DNA of 6,660 nt from Candidatus Lindowiibacteriota bacterium (lineage in GTDB: Bacteria > Lindowbacteria > 2-12-FULL-62-27), in the NCBI GenBank assembly GCA_023249255.1, contig JAHFCY010000188.1:1-6660 (forward strand), given 5' to 3'. Position 1 is the first letter of the stretch, and the number at the start of each line of letters is the position of its first letter. The notes below the pieces were generated by a model. That model was not told the origin of the DNA. It searched no databases and saw only the letters and a list, made by a program, of their open reading frames with translations. Position numbers and translations under genes: made by a program. Shown here piece by piece: positions 5,816 through 6,660 of this stretch.

Positions 5816-6023
5816 GAGCCGACGAGGAGAGTGGTCGGAACGGCCGCCGGAGTAACGGGATAAGCTCCGCGAGGACGGCGGTGATTAAAACAGGGGTGGC
5901 TCCCTGAGCGGGTGGAACTCCCGCCGGGCGCAAAAATATACGACGTGTGGATGCGCGAAAGCGCGATACGGTATCGGCGAGGCTCCGTGGAGGCGTACCG
6001 AACGCCGGCGGACTACCGAGGTA
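5816..6023 (+). ncRNA. Candidate structured RNA (or strongly structured leader)
   Basis: This 208-base stretch has no convincing gene: each frame is broken by stops or lacks a ribosome site. It does hold many perfect stems in a row: CCGAC/GTCGG (5819-5823/5834-5838), CCGCC/GGCGG (5844-5848/5877-5881) enclosing GGAG/CTCC (5849-5852/5865-5868), CAGGG/CCCTG (5891-5895/5902-5906), GCGGG/CCCGC (5908-5912/5920-5924), a GAAA tetraloop on GCGC/GCGC (5953-5964), and CGGTA/TACCG (5969-5973/5996-6000). A possible long-range helix joins 5921-5930 with 6003-6011 (nine pairs, one bulged G) and would enclose the last two hairpins; it competes with the GCGGG stem. It matches no RNA family I know (not tmRNA, RNase P, SRP or c-di-GMP riboswitch). 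GC-rich DNA yields chance stems, so confidence is limited. No terminator was seen at its end. Confidence 0.35.
5826..5839 (+). repeat. 14-base direct repeat, copy 1
   Basis: GGAGAGTGGTCGGA occurs here and again at 6552-6565. The second copy lies inside a coding region (WRVVG). It may be chance or a trace of a shared protein segment. Confidence 0.4.
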
Positions 6024-6203
6024 ATGGCCAGCACCAGAGTCGAGACCTTGCCGCCCGCGTTCCCTTTGGCTCTTGAAAGCCTGATTGATGTGGCAACAGT
6101 GGCGGTGGGTAGCATAGCCGACAATGTACTTGCAAATAGAGATGGAAAGAAGAAGTGTTTATCCCACAGGCTAAATTTACACGCCGCCATAAATTTCTGT
6201 TAA
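6024..6203 (+). CDS. Possible small protein, 59 residues
   Basis: An uninterrupted frame runs from ATG 6024 to TAA 6201-6203. The first two thirds look protein-like, with LALESLIDVATVAVGSIADN (about residues 16-35) predicted as an amphipathic or mildly hydrophobic helix, then a basic segment NRDGKKK. The last 15 residues use A/T-rich codons and look less natural. The ribosome site is doubtful: GAGGT (6018-6022) is only one base before the ATG. No family is recognised. A single transmembrane or membrane-associated helix is possible but weak. CGCCGCC (6182-6188) inside its 3' end can pair with GGCGGCG (6212-6218). It may be a real small gene or part of the preceding non-coding region. Confidence 0.35.
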   Translation: MASTRVETLPPAFPLALESLIDVATVAVGSIADNVLANRDGKKKCLSHRLNLHAAINFC

Positions 6204-6248
6204 TCGGATGCGGCGGCGGTGCTATGGTATGGGGGATGCGATAACGAT

Positions 6249-6256
6249 GGAGGTGA
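6249..6256 (+). promoter_or_regulatory. Strong Shine-Dalgarno, GGAGGTGA
   Basis: It lies 5 bases before ATG 6262 and favours that start over the in-frame upstream starts at 6208, 6229 and 6247. Confidence 0.55.
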
Positions 6257-6261
6257 TTGAG

Positions 6262-6510
6262 ATGGACGTGATGGTACTCATTCAGAAGAAACATCCTTTG
6301 TTGGCCGAGACGATGGAAGATCATCGGAGCATCGGGGATTCATGCCATGCGGCAACCACCGGCAGCAGCGAAAGCCGGAATGACTTGGACGCCACGGACG
6401 ATGTGGATGACCCGCGGGGAGACGATCCGGACGCCGGCAAGGACTCGATGCAGATCGATGGCGAGACGTTGCAAATGGCCGGGTTCGGAATCCCAGGCGT
6501 CGATTTTTAA
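6262..6510 (+). CDS. Small, very acidic hypothetical protein, 82 residues
   Basis: The start at ATG 6262 is set by GGAGGTGA just upstream. The first 14 residues (MDVMVLIQKKHPLL) are hydrophobic and basic. The middle is rich in Asp, for example NDLDATDDVDDPRGDDPDAG (about residues 39-58), and the end is GFGIPGVDF. By count there are 19 Asp/Glu against 6 Lys/Arg. Such composition suggests an unstructured or DNA-mimicking surface; anti-restriction proteins of phages are often this acidic, but nothing else supports that function. It is not recognised as a family member. The next gene begins 7 bases after its stop, so the two may share a transcript. Confidence 0.5.
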   Translation: MDVMVLIQKKHPLLAETMEDHRSIGDSCHAATTGSSESRNDLDATDDVDDPRGDDPDAGKDSMQIDGETLQMAGFGIPGVDF

Positions 6511-6517
6511 GCGGGCG

Positions 6518-6660
6518 ATGTCAATGACAACGAATTACTCGCCCGGGCCGTGGAGAGTGGTCGGATACGGAACCATTGCGGCAGGACAAAGCTCGATCGC
6601 AGAAACGGCGCAGGCCGTCAATGGATCGGCGAATGCCCGACTGATCGCCGCAGCCCCGGA
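6518..6660 (+). CDS. NARLIAAAP-type phage/plasmid hypothetical protein (5' part)
   Basis: The frame opens at ATG 6518 (or ATG 6524, which gives MTTNYSPGPWRVV) and runs off the window after 47 codons. TNYSPGPWRVV at the start and NGSANARLIAAAPE at the end are the hallmark of a very common short protein in phages, plasmids and genomic islands, in which '-x-NARLIAAAPELL' precedes a C-terminal helix. Its function is unknown. The usual continuation (an LLEAL-like helix) would lie just past the window edge. There is no strong ribosome site, so coupling to the upstream gene is possible. Its presence supports the view that this is mobile or phage-derived DNA. Confidence 0.75.
   Translation, partial: MSMTTNYSPGPWRVVGYGTIAAGQSSIAETAQAVNGSANARLIAAAP
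6552..6565 (+). repeat. 14-base direct repeat, copy 2
   Basis: This is identical to 5826-5839. Here it encodes WRVVG near the start of the 6518 gene. Confidence 0.4.

Noticed and set aside
15-5965. Similarity between GTGGATGCCCGCAAG near base 16 and GTGGATGCGCGAAAG at 5947
   Set aside because: The match is interrupted and short, and the surroundings do not align.
5806-6024. A + frame across the non-coding region that would give a continuous protein if TGA 5905-5907 were read through, ending in TAA overlapping ATG 6024
   Set aside because: It has no start with a ribosome site. The Gly/Arg/Ala-rich residues are what GC-rich DNA gives by chance, and nothing supports recoding.
6173-6196. Two AAATTT copies 12 bases apart as an operator
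   Set aside because: AAATTT is self-complementary and short, and no promoter elements lie nearby.
6182-6218. CGCCGCC/GGCGGCG stem as a terminator
   Set aside because: The loop is 23 bases and no T-run follows on either strand. GC repeats make such pairing likely by chance.

Overview
The window reads as a stretch of bacterial accessory DNA, most likely from a prophage, plasmid or integrative element. The evidence is that every supportable gene is on the + strand, genes are packed with 1-17 base stop/start overlaps or short gaps, most encode proteins under 120 residues with no recognisable enzymatic motif, and the three large genes belong to phage/mobile-element DNA-metabolism families. By eye the DNA is moderately GC-rich, and initiation sites are mostly good Shine-Dalgarno sequences, which points to a bacterium. 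I cannot name a genus or phylum from what is visible. No transposase, integrase, capsid gene, tRNA or CRISPR array was seen.

Layout. Bases 1-137 hold the 3' end of an upstream gene. Next comes a DUF5131 (phage Gp37/Gp68) family protein (116-961), which overlaps a beta-class DNA methyltransferase with a TSPPY catalytic motif (about 945-2279). After a 118-base gap is an ATP-dependent DNA ligase carrying an N-terminal WGR domain (2398-3453). From there to 5815 runs a series of small genes (3573-3881, 3878-4042, 4118-4474, 4493-4669, 4669-4932, 4979-5191, 5304-5579, 5576-5815). All are unassigned, and several resemble small proteins that recur in phage and plasmid genomes.

Bases 5816-6023 contain no convincing gene but a dense series of perfect short stems, including a GAAA tetraloop hairpin and a possible long closing helix. 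This is the best candidate for an undescribed element, as a structured RNA. A 59-codon ORF (6024-6203), a very acidic 82-residue protein (6262-6510) and the start of a NARLIAAAP-type phage/plasmid protein (6518 to the window end) follow.

How it may work together. The methyltransferase modifies element or host DNA, and the WGR-ligase could seal nicks during replication or repair. The DUF5131 protein carries three cysteines near its N-terminus, as radical-SAM-like members do, and is translationally linked to the methyltransferase, so a shared role in nucleic-acid modification is a reasonable inference only. The small genes look like an accessory operon. Nothing in the sequence assigns them to defence, counter-defence or replication.
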